Assembly (NCBI RefSeq): GCF_022682495.2 | Contig: NC_071399.1 | Span: 2,709,342 to 2,773,341, forward strand | From: Desmodus rotundus | Taxonomy: Eukaryota > Chordata > Mammalia > Chiroptera > Phyllostomidae | Length of the DNA: 64,000 nucleotides | Direction: 5' to 3' | In this document: positions 21,661 through 35,189 of the stretch, one piece after another | How positions within the stretch are numbered: the first letter of the stretch is position 1 | Layout of the letters: each line of letters opens with the position of its first letter | The notes under the pieces: model-generated | Seen by the model: the letters and a program-made list of their open reading frames with translations, nothing else | Database searches by the model: none | What the model was told of the DNA's origin: nothing | Position numbers and translations under genes: made by a program

Positions 21661-23299
21661 GGGACCCTGTTGTCTTCCTAAAGCTGAGGGCAATAGGAAG
21701 TGCCTTGTCAGATGTCTTTGGCATGGACTTGAATCGAGCATGGTGGCAGTGCACATGGAGAACACCACAGGGCACAGTGGTTGCCCAAGCACCCCATCCC
21801 CGACCTCCCCTCCCACGCACGGCCCAGCACCCCGGCCTGGCCTCCACCACTAGCACCATCAGTCTAATTAACGATTTTAAACACCTCCTTTTTCCAGCAT
21901 GTCTCTATTGGCTTAACTCCTTTAATCTTTGCATCGACCTGGTGAAGTAGGTTCCATCCTGCACTTTAGAAATGAAGATGGTGCAGCAAGGGGTGGCTGA
22001 GAAACTCCTGAATGGCCCCGTGGCCGTTAGAAGCAGTCTCGGGGGGCAGAGCCCTCAGTTCTCACCATCAGGCTCCGAGGCCCACGGGGCTGCAGGCAGC
22101 TTTCTTAGACGTACCTTTTCTGTGGGTCTATGTTTTCATGATGGGGGGGGGGCAGGGACTTTAACCAGCATCCTCTTTCCTAGAGGTCTGGTTAAAAATG
22201 AGAAGAAAAATTAGAAAATAGAAGATACAAATGTGAAGTTAGGGAATAGTGTGCTATTTCCTTTTGTGAGCACTGTTTAATCACATTCCCAAATGAGACT
22301 TGGGGTTTTCGACCCGAGCCACTGATTTCAAAGGCACTCTGGTGGAGGACCCTCCCGGGTCTGTCCACTGGGGCAAGACCTCAGGGCTCTGCCCCTCTTC
22401 CCAGCAGGAGGGCCCGCCGCCCTCTCCCCCACCCTCTGAACGTGCTGCTGGGTCCGTGGTGAAAGCCCAGGTCCAGCCACCACCCCAGGCTTTCTTTGTG
22501 TTTGTTCCCTGCACACATCCTGTTTCTTTTTGTTCCTAGGCTGTTAGACTACTTCCTTCTGCTTTACTTCCTTCTGCACAGGGATCTCACAGTTCTCGTT
22601 TGTTTACCATCTCGGCCCCAACAAAGTCCCACAGTTTCATAGTTTACTAGTTCAACCCATTTTTCCATTCTTCTCATCTTTGCCATGTCTTCCAGTTCTC
22701 ATGGTCTCAGGCCCCTGCCCTGGGGGCATGAAGCCATGCTGACCCGGGTGTGCTATAAGGCAACACCTGATTCTCTGACACATTCTTGGTGGGAGAGTCA
22801 CTTTCCATGTCTTTCCCAGGGGGGCAGGGCCATGCTCTGCACTCCGGCATCTCAGTGGGCTCTTGCCCCTTAAGATCTCTACTTATTAGCCAAGCCCATT
22901 TCCCAATGATGGTGGGGTGCCGGTCCTTGCCCTTGGGTGGCTGCCAGGAGCATGCTGCTCGTCTGAATTGCCCACTCAGTGGTTTCTATGGTTCAGTAGC
23001 TGCGGTATGAGCAGAACACGGTCAGGCTGTCAGCGTCACCTCCAGGAACGAGGACTGAGAATGAAGAATTGGCTGAGTGAGTGGCCTGCTGCCCATAGGA
23101 CGGAGCGGAGGTGAGTACTAGGCAGCACGCAGACGGGGGTTGGTTTGGGGCTGGCTGGATGTCAAGGCCAGCTGCTTTGAGTCCCTTTACTCCCACTCCT
23201 CTTTCCTGCCTCTGCTCTTTGTCACAGGCACCCTTTCAGAAGCTCCTCGAACCACAAACCTCGGAACTGAGGAGGGGACTTTAGGATGTCACCTGACCC

Positions 23300-23390
23300 C
23301 ATCCTATCATTTTGCAGATGAGGGGTCTGAGGCCCAGACAGGTGACATGACTTGTAAGTCAGGGGCAGAGCTAGAACCTAGCAACCCAAA
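23300..23390 (-). mobile_element. MIR SINE fragment
   Basis: Contains the conserved text CATTTTGCAGATGAGGGGTC followed by a GGCAGAGCTAGAACC-like end. This is an ancient mammalian repeat. Confidence 0.6.
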
Positions 23391-26300
23391 ATCTTAATGC
23401 ACTCTTTATTTTTTTCTACGTAATCTCCTTGAGCTCCCTGATACTATTTCTGGGGGAGAGCCAAAGCTCAGGAGGCGAAGTTGCGGGGTGGCTGTGAGCC
23501 TAGGGTGTGACTCCACTGGCGTTCAGCTCCTGCTTGACCACCGGGTGGCCCTGTGGCCTCACCCACAGAGCAGAGTGCTCCTCAGAGTGAACCTGTCCGT
23601 TTTGGGGGATGAACTGAAGTGACCATGCAGGGCACTTGGCACCATGCAGTGCACATGGGGAGGGCTTGGAGCCCGACCCATCCCCTCAGGAACACTGGGG
23701 GTTGATTGTTGGGTGCTGCAGAAGACCGAACGCCATGTGTCTGCACACGTCAGAGGATGTAGTTCACCTAAACTGACCTGAAGTAAAACACTGAGAGTCT
23801 GAAGGAGTGCTATGTGGGTCCTCGCTGGAAGCCGGACGGTGGCACTGGGGTCAGATGTGGACAATCGTGTCTGAGGGACTCAGAGTTCTGTCTGTGAAGT
23901 GCAGCTCAGAGGCTCTTCAGTCGGTGTCTTCAGAATTCCAGGTTTCTGTGGTTTTCTGAAAGGTGCTTCCTATTTTTAGGCTAAAGTTGTTCATACCAAA
24001 GGGCTCAATGCTGAGGAGACAAAGCATAAACAAACCCAGCCTTGGGTTCTAAAGACCTTGCCATCTCTTAGGTGAGAGATGGGTTGACAGGTGCCAGAGC
24101 ATCCGACTGGTCATGATGGCAAGGGGTCGATTCTGTTTTCCTAGTCGGAGGACGAGGATTCATTCTGTACACGTCATCTATCTTGTCAGAGATGGGGTTA
24201 GTGAGCCCTCTGTAGGCCAAAGAGTGGGTGCGGACAGAGCAGCCTCTTTGGGAAGAAGAGAAATGATGTGCTAACCCAGGGCCATCTGGCCACCTGCTCG
24301 GGGGTGGCTGCCTTTCTGGTGCCCTGACAGGGGAGCAGGCATCAGGGTCTTTATTGCTCCAAAAAGTGGGGAGACTTTTTATAAAAGTTTCACACACACA
24401 CACTCTCTCTCTCTTCCTGCTTCCCTTCCTCCCTTCATTACTGTTTTCTCTCCTTAAAAATATCAACCATCCTTACTCACAACCATCCTTACATTTGGCA
24501 ATTTTTCTCACCTTCCCTACATCTTCCAGAACTTTCTTTCAGGGCTTCTGAACAGTAGTAGCCACAATTCCTAGACCTAAAGTGGGTTTTCTCTGGCTCT
24601 ACCTTGCCAATCAAAAATCTTAACTGGAATTCAGTTGGGTGGATTTGGGGCCCAAAAAGAGTGGCTGACTCAATGCCAGGGTCACAGAGGCACTGGGGTT
24701 GTGGGTTGTCATTAAAATTCTCTCAAGTCCTTCACTGGACAGAAACTCACTGCCGAGCCCCAAAGACATCAGGGCTGAAGCTACAGCCTGTGCTTAATGC
24801 ATGAGCTGAACGCCTTCATCATGCCCTGGAAGAAAAATCAAAGGTTTTTATGGAAGGAATCACATTAAGGAAAAACCACTGAAGCGTTTGTTAAAAAAAC
24901 AACACACTTTATTTTTTAAAACTATTTTTGAAAAACCTTGGGGTTTTTGAGGATATTAAGGAAGTCAATCTTTGACAGGAAGCGAGAGGAACAAGAGAAA
25001 CAAGGAAGAAGAAACTAGGGGACATGGAGAGAAATAAGGGAATTTTTGCATTGTGGTAACAGAGTTCTGCAAGATCTGGGGCCTCTGCTGCAGGCTTATC
25101 TCGTGACACTTTTTGACCTTTCTGGTTTGGCCGTAATTTCTTCCTCTGTAAAGTGAAAAGGTTGGGTTATATGATCTCTGAATGAGCCAGTGATTATTAG
25201 TCAATGCAGTTTGATGAGAGAAGAAAATTACAGGCCTCTATGCCAGAATAAAGGAGGTTAAATAATAATTATTACAGATTTAGCATTATTATGATAGAAA
25301 AACCATTGAGAAGTAAGCACAAAAAAATGTGTACAAGAGTTTAATTCGTGGGTGAGTGACATAGGTTATAGAAAATCTCTCTGCAAACAGTAGCCAATTG
25401 TAAAACACAATGAAAGAAGAATAGAAAGAAAGAAAATAGAAAGAAAATCACAAAATATCTAGGAACATGGTTACAAACCACGTTCTGGATTTATAGGATG
25501 AAACTTCTTAAAGGACACAAAACATGATGTTACAAGAGAACAAAAACATGTAAAGTAAAATCTTATTTTTAGAAAGACTTAATCATCCACACGTCATTTT
25601 TTTCCTCTTAAATAAAACCTGAAATGTCTATGCAGTGTTAGTTCACCAAGCAGTGCAATCATTTTTAACTCAATGGAGTCACTTCAAGTTCTTTTGTAAG
25701 AGTGGATCATGAGTGAATTCGGAGAAAGGCCACTGAAGAAGCTTTGCCCTCCCTGAGGGTAGGACCTGGGTGTGCTCAAACCCGGTGGTGCTGGCTCAGA
25801 GCGTGCGCACGAGAATCCACGCCATGACCTACAACTACCCGGGCCCTTCACACCTGACAGGTTGGGTCTTAGGTGCTGTGATGAGTGTGCAGAGTGCCCC
25901 TTCTGTTCTTTCCACTCGTTCTACTGTACTCAAAACATCAGGATAAGCCTGATCACCTTCCGGTTCCTTCTGGCACGAATGACTTTGTTTCTCTCTTGTG
26001 TAAGATAATTTTTTTTAAGAGAACAAAGACATGAACTCAGTCATGTGCCTGTTTTTAAAGACCATAGGCATAGAGAGTGATGGCATTTCTGTGGACTCAG
26101 CGAACGCAGATTTCCGGGTGGAGCAAGAAACCATTTTCGAGTCACTGCTGGGAACTCAGATCTGTCACCACTTTTCAGAGCAGACTCCACCCCGGCATGG
26201 AAAGAATTAAGGGCAAAACTGACCTGGAATACAGACATTATTAGGTAAACACAGACAAAACACGTTATCTTTAAGGAAAACTACGCATGAGCTGAGTAAA

Positions 26301-27614
26301 ACGTAATCACCGCGAGTGACGATCAATCTCATCTATTAGATGAGCAAGCACAAGGTGAAAAGCCAGCCGGAGACAGTTTTTGTACTGACCTTAAATGTGC
26401 GTGGTGTTCTTAGAAATCAATAAGAAAGGATGAACAGGGAAATAGAAAAATGGTTGAAGTGCATGAACAGGGAAGAGACAAAAATAACCAACGAACAATT
26501 GAAAAAATGTCCAGCCTCGGAAATAATTTCAAAAAGATATATTAAAGCAAACAGGAAATATTATTCTTCCCTAATATAATTGTCAAAGATTCAGCCAACT
26601 GACAATAATCGGTGCTGACGAGAACATGGACAGTCAGTAGGTACTTTTGCACATCGACACGAAGATCACGAGCAGCCCAGCGGTTTCTGCAGTGGGTAGC
26701 TGGGCAGCACCCACTCCGACCTGCATGTCTTCTGACATTTCATTTCTAGGAATTTATGTGAAAGTATAGCTATAGAAATTTCTAAGCATAGGCGAAGAGT
26801 CATACAAACATCCAAGGCAAGTATATTTGAACAGGTATTTAAAAATTCCCAAGATAATGTTTAGGTGGAAAAAAAAACACGCAATGGAGCTGGCTGTAAA
26901 GTATGATTCTATATTTTAAATTTAAAAGAAATATTTATGTAATTTTATTTGTAAAGAAATAGAACTGAACTACTCTGAATTGTGGCTGTAACTGAAGAGT
27001 TTGGTTTTTTTTTAACCTTCTGTCTCTTACATTTCTTCATTATTTGGCATTTTCCAATGTGTAAATATTGAAAAACAATAGATTTAAATGTAAGTAAATG
27101 GGAAAATTCAAATGCTGCAGATAACTAGGTCAGTTTTTCCACTAATTTTTAACCACTGTGCACCTTTTCTCTCTTTAAGATGGATTCTGTAGGAAGATTA
27201 TAACTAACCCACCACCTTCCTGAACTTCCTTGTAAGGAGCCCTGGAATTTCAATCAACTTGCCTCAGAGTCTTTTCCTCACCTGTGAGGGACTGTCCTTG
27301 CCTCCTTTTGAGACAGCTGACTCTGGGCCTCCCACTCACCTGCAGATGACTCTGCTACACCTGACGCCATCTCTGTGTGAGGTGGTCACATAAGGGGCTG
27401 CAGGGCAAGGCTGGGGGTGGGGGAGCGGCTGGGAGAGCACAGGGCTTTTAGGGCTCCTCCCACGGGGACAGAAGGGCAGGGCCTCTGGCAGGGAGATATT
27501 AGCCTCTATCCCCATCCCGGTGCAGTGATGAGGTCCTCTGACCGAGCACCTCAGGCTACTCTGACTCTGTCCTCTGACTCTTCCCCAGGCCTCCTGAACC
27601 TCTGCCGCGGCGCA

Positions 27615-28818
27615 ATGAGACTCCTCCACATCTTCCTTACCGCCCTCTTCATCATCTGCCAGGCACTGCCTGGTAAATACCAACCGTGCTGCCCTTATCG
27701 CTGCCTTGGATTTCCTTCCCCGAAGTCAACCATAGCTGAAAAGCACAGCATGAGAGAGCTACTCAGGGGTCCCCCCCACACCCCAGCTTCACAAAGGGAA
27801 AGTTGAAAGTGCCTTTGAAAGCTGGTGGTGGTGTGTGCTGTGTCGTTACAAGTCTTGTTGCATAGTGATCTTCTACTCGCTTCCCTTTCCCACAAGTGAA
27901 CTGGATGATTTGAGAACCAAGTCAGTCGAATCACCTGGTTAGTGTAACCTGGAGTGAAGACAAAGGTTATGGAGACCTGGCCAGAGACCTCTTGCCAGTC
28001 ATGTCACAGGAGTAGCCAAGAGTTTAGATGGGCAAGGCTTCCATCTCTTGAGACTGAGAGTTGGGATGGGTCTTGTGTGGTGGTGGGGGGGCAATTGGTG
28101 AGACAGGTGGGGCATTGGGGAGACAGGTGGGACATTGGTGAGACAGGTGGGGCATTGGGGAGACAGGTGGGACATTGGGGAGACAGGTGGGACATTGGGG
28201 AGACAGGTGGGGCATTGGGGATACGGGTGGGACATTGAGACAGGTGGGACATTGGTGAGACAGGTGGGACGTTGGTGAGACAGATGGGGCATTGGGGAGA
28301 CAGGTGGGACATTGGGGAGACAGGTGGGACATTGGGGAGATGGGTGGGGCATTGGGGAGACAGGTGGGACATTGGGGAGACAGGTGGGACATGGGGAGAC
28401 ACACTGGGCAATAGTTACTGATAGTGCACCCCTCACCCTCCAGTGAATGCCCAGTGGTTCCCATGGCAGGAAGGACAATTTGGCCAGAGGTTGAATCAGC
28501 AGCAATGACATCTTAGGGCAGGACAAGAGGGTGAAGAGAAGGGAGGGTGAAGTCTGGGAATCAAACCCACTTTGCTGTTGGTGTTTAGCTGGGAAAGATG
28601 GGGTCCCGTCCAGATGCTGAGGTCTCCAGCTGTCCTCATGGACGTCCAGCTCAAACAAACATCTCTTCCTTTTTGCAGACAGCACTAGGGTACTCAGTTT
28701 TGAAAGACCCTGCTACCTTCGGGGTGGAGTCTGCCTGAAGCAAGGGACACCATACTGTGAGCCCTACCGAGGACCCTGCCGAGCATTCACTATTTGCTGC
28801 CGAATAAAGAGGAGCTGA
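27615..28818 (+). CDS. atypical beta-defensin-like gene A
   Basis: Coding exon 1 is 27615-27672 (58 bases) and exon 2 is 28679-28818, with a 1006-base phase-1 intron (GTAAAT donor, TTTGCAG acceptor). The 65-residue product starts with a signal peptide (MRLLHIFLTALFIICQALPG). Its mature part has C-x6-C-x7-C-x6-C-x5-CC and a basic tail (RIKRS). Canonical beta-defensins have x3-4 and x9 around Cys3, so here Cys3 is displaced by about three residues. A TTCCCCAG acceptor-like site just before the ATG suggests a separate 5' UTR exon upstream, not located. It is the first of three similar genes. The expected role is a secreted antimicrobial peptide, inferred from fold class and location only. No orthologue is recognised. 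Confidence 0.85.
28100..28398. repeat. 20-bp minisatellite inside the intron of gene A
   Basis: About 15 tandem units based on GAGACAGGTGGGACATTGGG, with a few shortened or mutated units. The reverse strand is open in all three frames across it because of the repeat, not because it codes. Confidence 0.95.
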
Positions 28819-28902
28819 TGAAGGCACCCAGGGGAGGAATCCCAGCTCAGGGACCTGCCACATGAAGGGGTAGTAGGGGGATGGGAACAATTATAAGAAT
28901 TA

Positions 28903-28908
28903 AATTTG
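28903..28908 (+). terminator. possible poly(A) signal of gene A
   Basis: An ATTAAA variant lies about 85 bases past the stop codon, in an A/T-rich stretch. An exact AATAAA also lies inside the coding exon at 28803-28808. Which is used is unknown. Confidence 0.35.
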
Positions 28909-28954
28909 TATTATGCTTTAAATTTTGCAAATCATGTTCATGCACATCACACTG

Positions 28955-29045
28955 TCATCAACCCCATTTCACAGATGTAGAAACCAAAACTCAGCCAGAT
29001 TCAGCCACTCCCCCAAGATGATGCAGTCATAGAAGAAGGAGTATA
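28955..29045 (-). mobile_element. MIR SINE fragment
   Basis: Contains CCCCATTTCACAGATGTAGA and a degraded continuation, typical of antisense MIR. Confidence 0.5.
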
Positions 29046-30513
29046 ATGTAAGGCTTCGTTCTGTTCCAGAATTCTCTGTACAGACAGGAAGTTAAGGTTC
29101 CCTTCACCGTCTCAGGCATCTGGACAGGAAGGAATTCACTACAGAGGGCGAGGCACCGTGAGGACAGGGTGTGGCCCTGGGTCCTGCCACCATTGTGGGT
29201 CAAGTGCGAGTGGGAAGGAGCTGTGGGGGCGGCACAGGGCTAAGGAGGGTGGTGTTGGGGACGTGCGGGACGAAAGCACACTTGTCTGGAGAGTATCCAG
29301 AAGGGAACTGCAGTTGCAGGTCGGAAGGCTTACGTATGAGGCTGGAGTCCTGTGACCATTGTGTCTTCCTCATTCACTTTTCCTGTCCAGGCATGCCACC
29401 CACTGGAGTCTCCTCAGCAAGTGGTCTCTACTCTGTCACTGTCCTGCCTTGGGGGAGGAGCCAGCCTAGAGATCAGCGTTGCTTCCTGTGATTTACAATG
29501 CATGTCAGGGGAGGGGAGGGAGGTGGCAGAAAGTAGTCCAAGGTGGCCAGGAAGGTGGGAGACAAAGAGAAAGGGTAACGTATGCTTACATGCTTCTACA
29601 ACCTAAAGAAACCCGTGGAAGAGAACAGAGCTTGGCTGGCATTGTCATGAGGGACAATGAGGGCCAACTGTGTGACTGGGTCCCTGTCACTAACTAAAGG
29701 ACAATGGGTGCTCCCATCTGGACACAGACACAAGTGTCCAGTTCTCCACTGTCCCTCATCAGCACTGTCATCTTCCAGAATCTGGGTATGGGCATCCTCG
29801 CAGGGTTTTGCCTCTTCCTGGTATCTGTGGGCCCTGTCCTTTGGTGACACAGTCCACCCCCCACACCAGGTGAACTTAGGAACCAGTGAGTAATTTAAAC
29901 ATAGTTCATTTTCTCATTTGCATTTCTTCACCACAAAGTAAAAACCTTCTTTGCTCTCCCATACAATTCTCCCAGCATTTACAGATTCGCTGACACTTCT
30001 CTCTTCTAAAGTCTCTGGAAAACCCCAGCTCCAGCCCCACGCCTCTAGGTCTTCCTCTTCCTCCCTTTTCTTCCTGATCCAAACATGGGGGTCTGACTTG
30101 TGATGAGCAGAGTGAACCTCAGAGGGGAGGCAGGGAGGGGAAGGAGCCCTGGTGGTCAGGGGTGAAGACAGAGGAGAGGTGGAGACACTGAGCAAAGGCG
30201 TGGCTGGTGCTGTGGTCCCAGCTCTGATGCTCTTTGTCATGGTGAATCAGTAGAGTGACATGTCCCTCTGATTTGACTGCCTGTGTTGCTTGACTCTGAG
30301 AACATTCACCAATTATGTCAACTTTCTTTCATTCATTTTTTCTCAATAAATTATGTATCGAGCTATGAGCCAATAGGGAATAATTCACTTCATGGTGCAT
30401 ATATTCTAATGGAGGAGAAAATATAAATAAGTAACACTTAATACATTACATGCAAAACACATTAAGTGCAAAAAGCAATATGTGGGTGATGTATTATAGA
30501 ATTGTACACTTGA

Positions 30514-32446
30514 GGACTTCTGGCCAAGATGAAGGCATAGGTAGACACACTGTGCCTCCTCACACAACCAAAAGAAGGACAACAACAAATTTAAAAAACA
30601 AAAATTACCCAGAACTGACAGAAAGTTGAACTGTATAGAAGTCTGACAACCAAGGAGTTAAAGAAGAAACATTCACCCAGACCAGTAGGAGGGGTGGAGA
30701 TGGGCAGCTGAGGTGGAGAGGATGTGTGGCAAGGCAGCAGCTGTAGGACCAGGGTGGGCAAGCCACCTGGCTTGCAGAGCAGGTGGTCCCACATTCTCGT
30801 GCAGATGAGCAGAGAAGAACTGGGGAGTGGGACAGATCGCACAACCCAGGGTTCCAGTGTGGGGAAATAAAGCCTCAAAACCTCTGAGTGAAAAAACCTG
30901 TGGGGGTTATGGCAGGGGAAACTCCCAGCCTCACAGGGGAGTTTGTTGGAGAGACGAACAGGGTCCTAGAAAGTACACAAACCCACCCACCCAGGAATCA
31001 GCACCAGAAGGGCCCAATTTGCTTGTGGGTAGTGGAGGAAGTGACTTAAAGCCAGCTGAGAGCCGAGCAAGTGTCACTGTTCCCTCTCAGATCCCTCCCC
31101 CACATACAGCACCATAACGCAGCTATGTGGGTTGCCCTGCCCTGGTGAACACCTAAGGTTGTGCCCCTTACTACATAACAGGTGCGCCAAGACAAAAAAA
31201 AAATATATGGCCCAGATGAAAGAACAGTTCAAAGCTCCAAAAAAAATACAACTAAACAATAAAGAGATAGCCAACCTATCAGATGCACAGTTCAAAACAC
31301 TGGCCGTGAGGATGCTTGCAGAAATGGCTGAGTATGGTCCCAAAATAGAGGAAAAAGTGAAGGCTATGAAAAGTGAAATAAAGGAAAATGTACAGGGAAC
31401 CAACAGTGACAGGAAGGAAACAAGGACTCAAATGAACAGTTTGGACCAGAGGAAGAAATAAACATTCAACCAGAACAGAATGAAGAAACAAGAATTCAAA
31501 AAAATGAGGGGAGGCTTAGGAACCTCCAGAACACCTTTCAACATTCCAATATCTGACTCATAGGGGTGCCAGAAGAAGAGGAATAGCAAGAAATTGAAAA
31601 CTTTGTTGAAAACATAATGGAGAACTTTCCCAATCTGACCAAGGAAATAGACTTCCAGGAAGTCCAGCAAGCTCAGAGAGTCCCAGAGAAGCTGGACCCA
31701 AGGGAGCACACACCAAGGCACATCATAATTACATTAGCCAAGATTAAAGATAAGGAGAGAATCTTAGAAGCAGCAAGAGAAAAGGAGACAGTTACCAATG
31801 AAAGAGTTCCCATAAGGCTATCAGCTGATTTCTCAAAAGAAACCTTACAGGCAAGAAGGGGCTGGAGAAAAGTACTAAAAGTCATGGAAGACAAGGACCT
31901 ACATCCAGGATTACTCTATCCAGCAAAGCTATCACTTAGAATGGAAGGGCAGATAAAGTGCTTCCCAGGCTAGGTAAGCTAAAGGAGTTCATCATCACGA
32001 AGCCCTTATTGTCTGAAATGCTAAAGGGACTTATCTAAGAAAAAGAAGATGATTAAAAATATGAACAGTAAAATGACAACAAACTCAAAACTATCAACAA
32101 CTGAACCTAAAAATAAAACAAAATCAAACACAAACTAAGCAAATAACTAGAACAGGAACAGGCTCAGAAATAAAGATCACAGGGAGGGTTATCAGCAAGG
32201 AGGCAGAGCGGGGGAAAAAGGGGGGAAAGGTACAGGGAATAAGTAGCATAAGTGGCAGGTAGAAAATAGGGGGAGGTTAAGAACAGTGTGGGAAATGTAG
32301 AAGCCAAAGAACTTATATGCATGATCCATGGACATGAGCTAAGGTGGAGGAATGATGGTGGGAGGGGGGTGCAAGGCTTAGGGGAATAAAGGAGAGAAAA
32401 AATGGAACAACTGTAACAGCATAATCAATAAAATATATTAAAAAAA
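30514..32446 (+). mobile_element. full-length HAL1 ('half-L1') retrotransposon
   Basis: Flanked by the perfect 15-base direct repeat GAATTGTACACTTGA (30499-30513 and 32447-32461). It has a 5' UTR of about 0.7 kb. An L1-type ORF1 runs from 31207, with IANLSDAQFK in the N-terminal part and TPRHIIITLAKIKDKERILEA and PIRLSADFSKETLQARR in the RNA-binding part. A 3' UTR with an A-rich end follows ORF1 directly. There is no ORF2, which defines HAL1. ORF1 is broken by a stop after the N-terminal part (about 31459) and a further stop before the RNA-binding part. The element could move only with L1 reverse transcriptase supplied in trans. Confidence 0.85.
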
Positions 32447-32461
32447 GAATTGTACACTTGA

Positions 32462-34600
32462 AACTTATACAATCTTATTAACCAGTGTCACCCAATAAAT
32501 TTAATAAAACTTAAAACATTTGAAGAGAACAGGCTGGAGAAGAGGGGTGTGAAGCCTTGAGTGGGATGGGGTGGGGTGTCCCGGGAAGGCTTCCTGGGGT
32601 AGGCACAAGGCATACTCTAACTCTGACTGCAGGGTGTTCATATTTTGTTGTTCTGAACCTCCTACTGTGCTCACCCTGGAGTGTCTGGTACTTACTGGGG
32701 CGTTCACAACAAGCGCCTGCTTCTGGGGCACACCTACCTGTGGTCTTGCCTGGTCCCATCTTCCGCGTTAGATGCCACTCCTTCCCCTCCCACCTACTAA
32801 GTGCACTTACCTCTCTAAGTGGAAACTTGCCCAATAGCTCGCTCTCCAGTACAGCCTCCTGCTGCAATAGTTGGAGCCATTTTTAGTCTCAGAGGCAATT
32901 GCTTCAAATAATTCACTAAAGCCCTACTCCCAGCATTCCAGTTTCACCTTCCCTCTATTCCTGCATTTCATAGATTCTGGAATCTGCTGGGACCCACCGA
33001 CATTCTGAGCCACTCAGAAGGATGTACGCTAAATTCTCTACTACGCCACAGATGACGCAGGGGATTCCTCAACTGCCATCGTGTAGTGGGGGCAGCCACC
33101 TGTGCAGAAATACTAGCTGCTGGCATCCGGGGACAGAGGCCCAGCAGCCCAGGCAGGGAGCTCTTGCACTCCAGTAAGAAACTGTTTAAGGAGGTAGACC
33201 GACCACCCATTCGCTGGCCTCTGGTTCACAGGTATTCACCACTTTTGGTAATGCCAAATCCACCTGTGTACTTATGTGACTCCTCTTAGTGATACCAGAA
33301 GCAAGCTGACGTGCAAGGACCGAAGTCACTAGTGCCTGGGGCACAGGACAGGCAGGACAATGAGGAATAGTTATGGGAACCTGCCTTCTGCCACAGGAAT
33401 GCTCCAGTCCTGCCCCAGGGCCTGCCCATGGACACGTGTACCCAGAAAGAAACAGCCCAGGGAGGGGACTCTCCCCAGGGGCCAGATTACCGGTAGTTCT
33501 GCAGGAGCCTGTTTGGGCACCCGATACTTTTTCTCTTCCTGGGCCAGTGCCACACAGTTCAAGCCTCAGCATCGTTGTAAATTATAATAACTGGCAGAGG
33601 ATGTCACGCTGGCTGCTCTTATACAACTTGTTGACTCTTGCACGTTTTCCCTCTACAGTAAGTGTTTAAATCAGCTAGTGGATATCACAAAAAACCTGTA
33701 TTTTGAACCTGAATTTTCTGAATTCTCGCTAATCTGTGGAATGTTATTAGCCAAAGTACTACTCTCTTTAAATGTAAAATGATAGTCACTGAATTCTAAC
33801 AGCCAATGTACACAGTCTCTGCCCGTGTACAGAGACTGGCAGGATATTCCACAAGAGAAAAGAACTCTTAAGTTCCAGATTCCTAATTCTAATCTGGGTT
33901 TTACCATGTGCGAACTTGATCACCATGCCGAATGGCTCTTGTCTTGTTTTCCTCATGTGTGCATTTAGGAATAATGTTAGGGCCTGCGTAAAGTAAGACT
34001 AATCTGCTTCTGGCTGAAGGAAGGCCGGACAAATCACCCCTGTGTGCTCTTCTCGGTAGGTCCTGCTTAATTACCAAAACGGACACAACTGTCATCTAGA
34101 GGCAAGAGGGAAAGGCACAAAAATCCCTGCACTGGCCTCTTCGGAAGCTGCTTGTTGTACACAAGTTCATGGTTCATTCAGTACGAAGGGCATCATTTTT
34201 CACAGGAGCCCGAGATTATGCAGATGGGTGAGGAAAACCAGCAACCTCCCCCCCCCCCCCCCGGGCTCTCTGGGACCCTAAGTTAGGGTCAGCGGGCCGT
34301 GCCCCTGTGACAGAGGACAGAAACAGCAGGTTAAGCCCCTGACTGAAGACCAGACCTGACTTTGGAGGAAGACTTGTTTTTGTTCAAGCTTTGGCCAAGG
34401 AGGAAAGCCCCTCAGCTTCACCTACCAGAGCTCAGTTGGGTGAACCCGCAGTGGAGCTGAGAACTTGAGGCTTTTATCAGTCATGAGACAGCACCGTGAC
34501 CTGGACGGGAACTTGAATCAGCAGGGTCACCCTGGGACCGAAGGCAAATCTCACTGGTCAGACCAGACAGGACCTGTCCCCAGTAAGAGCGCATGACCTG
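32462..34600. other. gene-free stretch upstream of gene B
   Basis: No supportable coding exon. A MIR-like fragment lies near 33880-34000 and a run of 15 C at 34248-34262. Bases 34625-34680, with an ATTTAAG element and a GGGGAG/GTGAGC donor, may be the 5' UTR exon of gene B. Confidence 0.4.
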
Positions 34601-35189
34601 GTGACACAGCCACGGCCGTGCATTTAAGAGGTTTCGGAAGCATTCCGGACATCTGGAGACAGAACAGAGCCTGGGGAGGTGAGCCCTAAGAGGTAGGTGA
34701 TGGTTTCCACTCTACTAGGTTTCATTCTACACAGCACTAGAGCGATGAGTGGAAAAACAAAAGGTTATTTTGTAACTGTGAGTGTACCCGAGTTCAAACA
34801 GCAGGTCATAATACAAGTTGTATGAGAGTAAATGAGGAAAAAAGTCATATAAACTCGTCTTGGTTTTCTTCATAGATCGAGTGTCCATCAAGTGTAGTCA
34901 GTCTTACTTTTACTATTTTACCACCACTGTTCTTCCCAGAGTCTTCAGGGTTAACTAAAGAAACTCCTCCATCTCTGCACCATTGTTCTTGCTCACTTCC
35001 TGCACATTCATTGTTCAGTATATCATTTAACTAGAACTCGTCACCCTTGGACATTCTCTTCCACAGGTAGTCACCCTGAAGAGACCTATCAGGTGACGCT
35101 TGAAACTACTTTTCATTCAACAACATTCTTAAGCTATTTATTTTCTCCCTTCCAGAAGTTTCAAAAGAGGTCTCCACGGAACCGGCCCC

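Larger units (their letters stand above)
18330..27400. other. gene-free stretch between alpha- and beta-type defensins
   Basis: I find no defensin-like six-cysteine exon or other supportable gene on either strand in these 9 kb. The open frames are short, lack codon or motif support and overlap in several frames. It holds the microsatellites, VES SINE and MIR listed separately. Bases 26430-26900 look like a very old L1-like fragment, seen only weakly. Confidence 0.5.

Noticed and set aside
28100..28398. Regular repeats that might suggest a CRISPR-like array
   Set aside because: There are no spacers; units abut directly, and this is mammalian intron DNA. It is a minisatellite.
28004..28685. 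Long minus-strand open frames rich in SPQCPTCLPNVPPV
   Set aside because: They are translations of the 20-base minisatellite, which happens to lack stops. They have no gene context.
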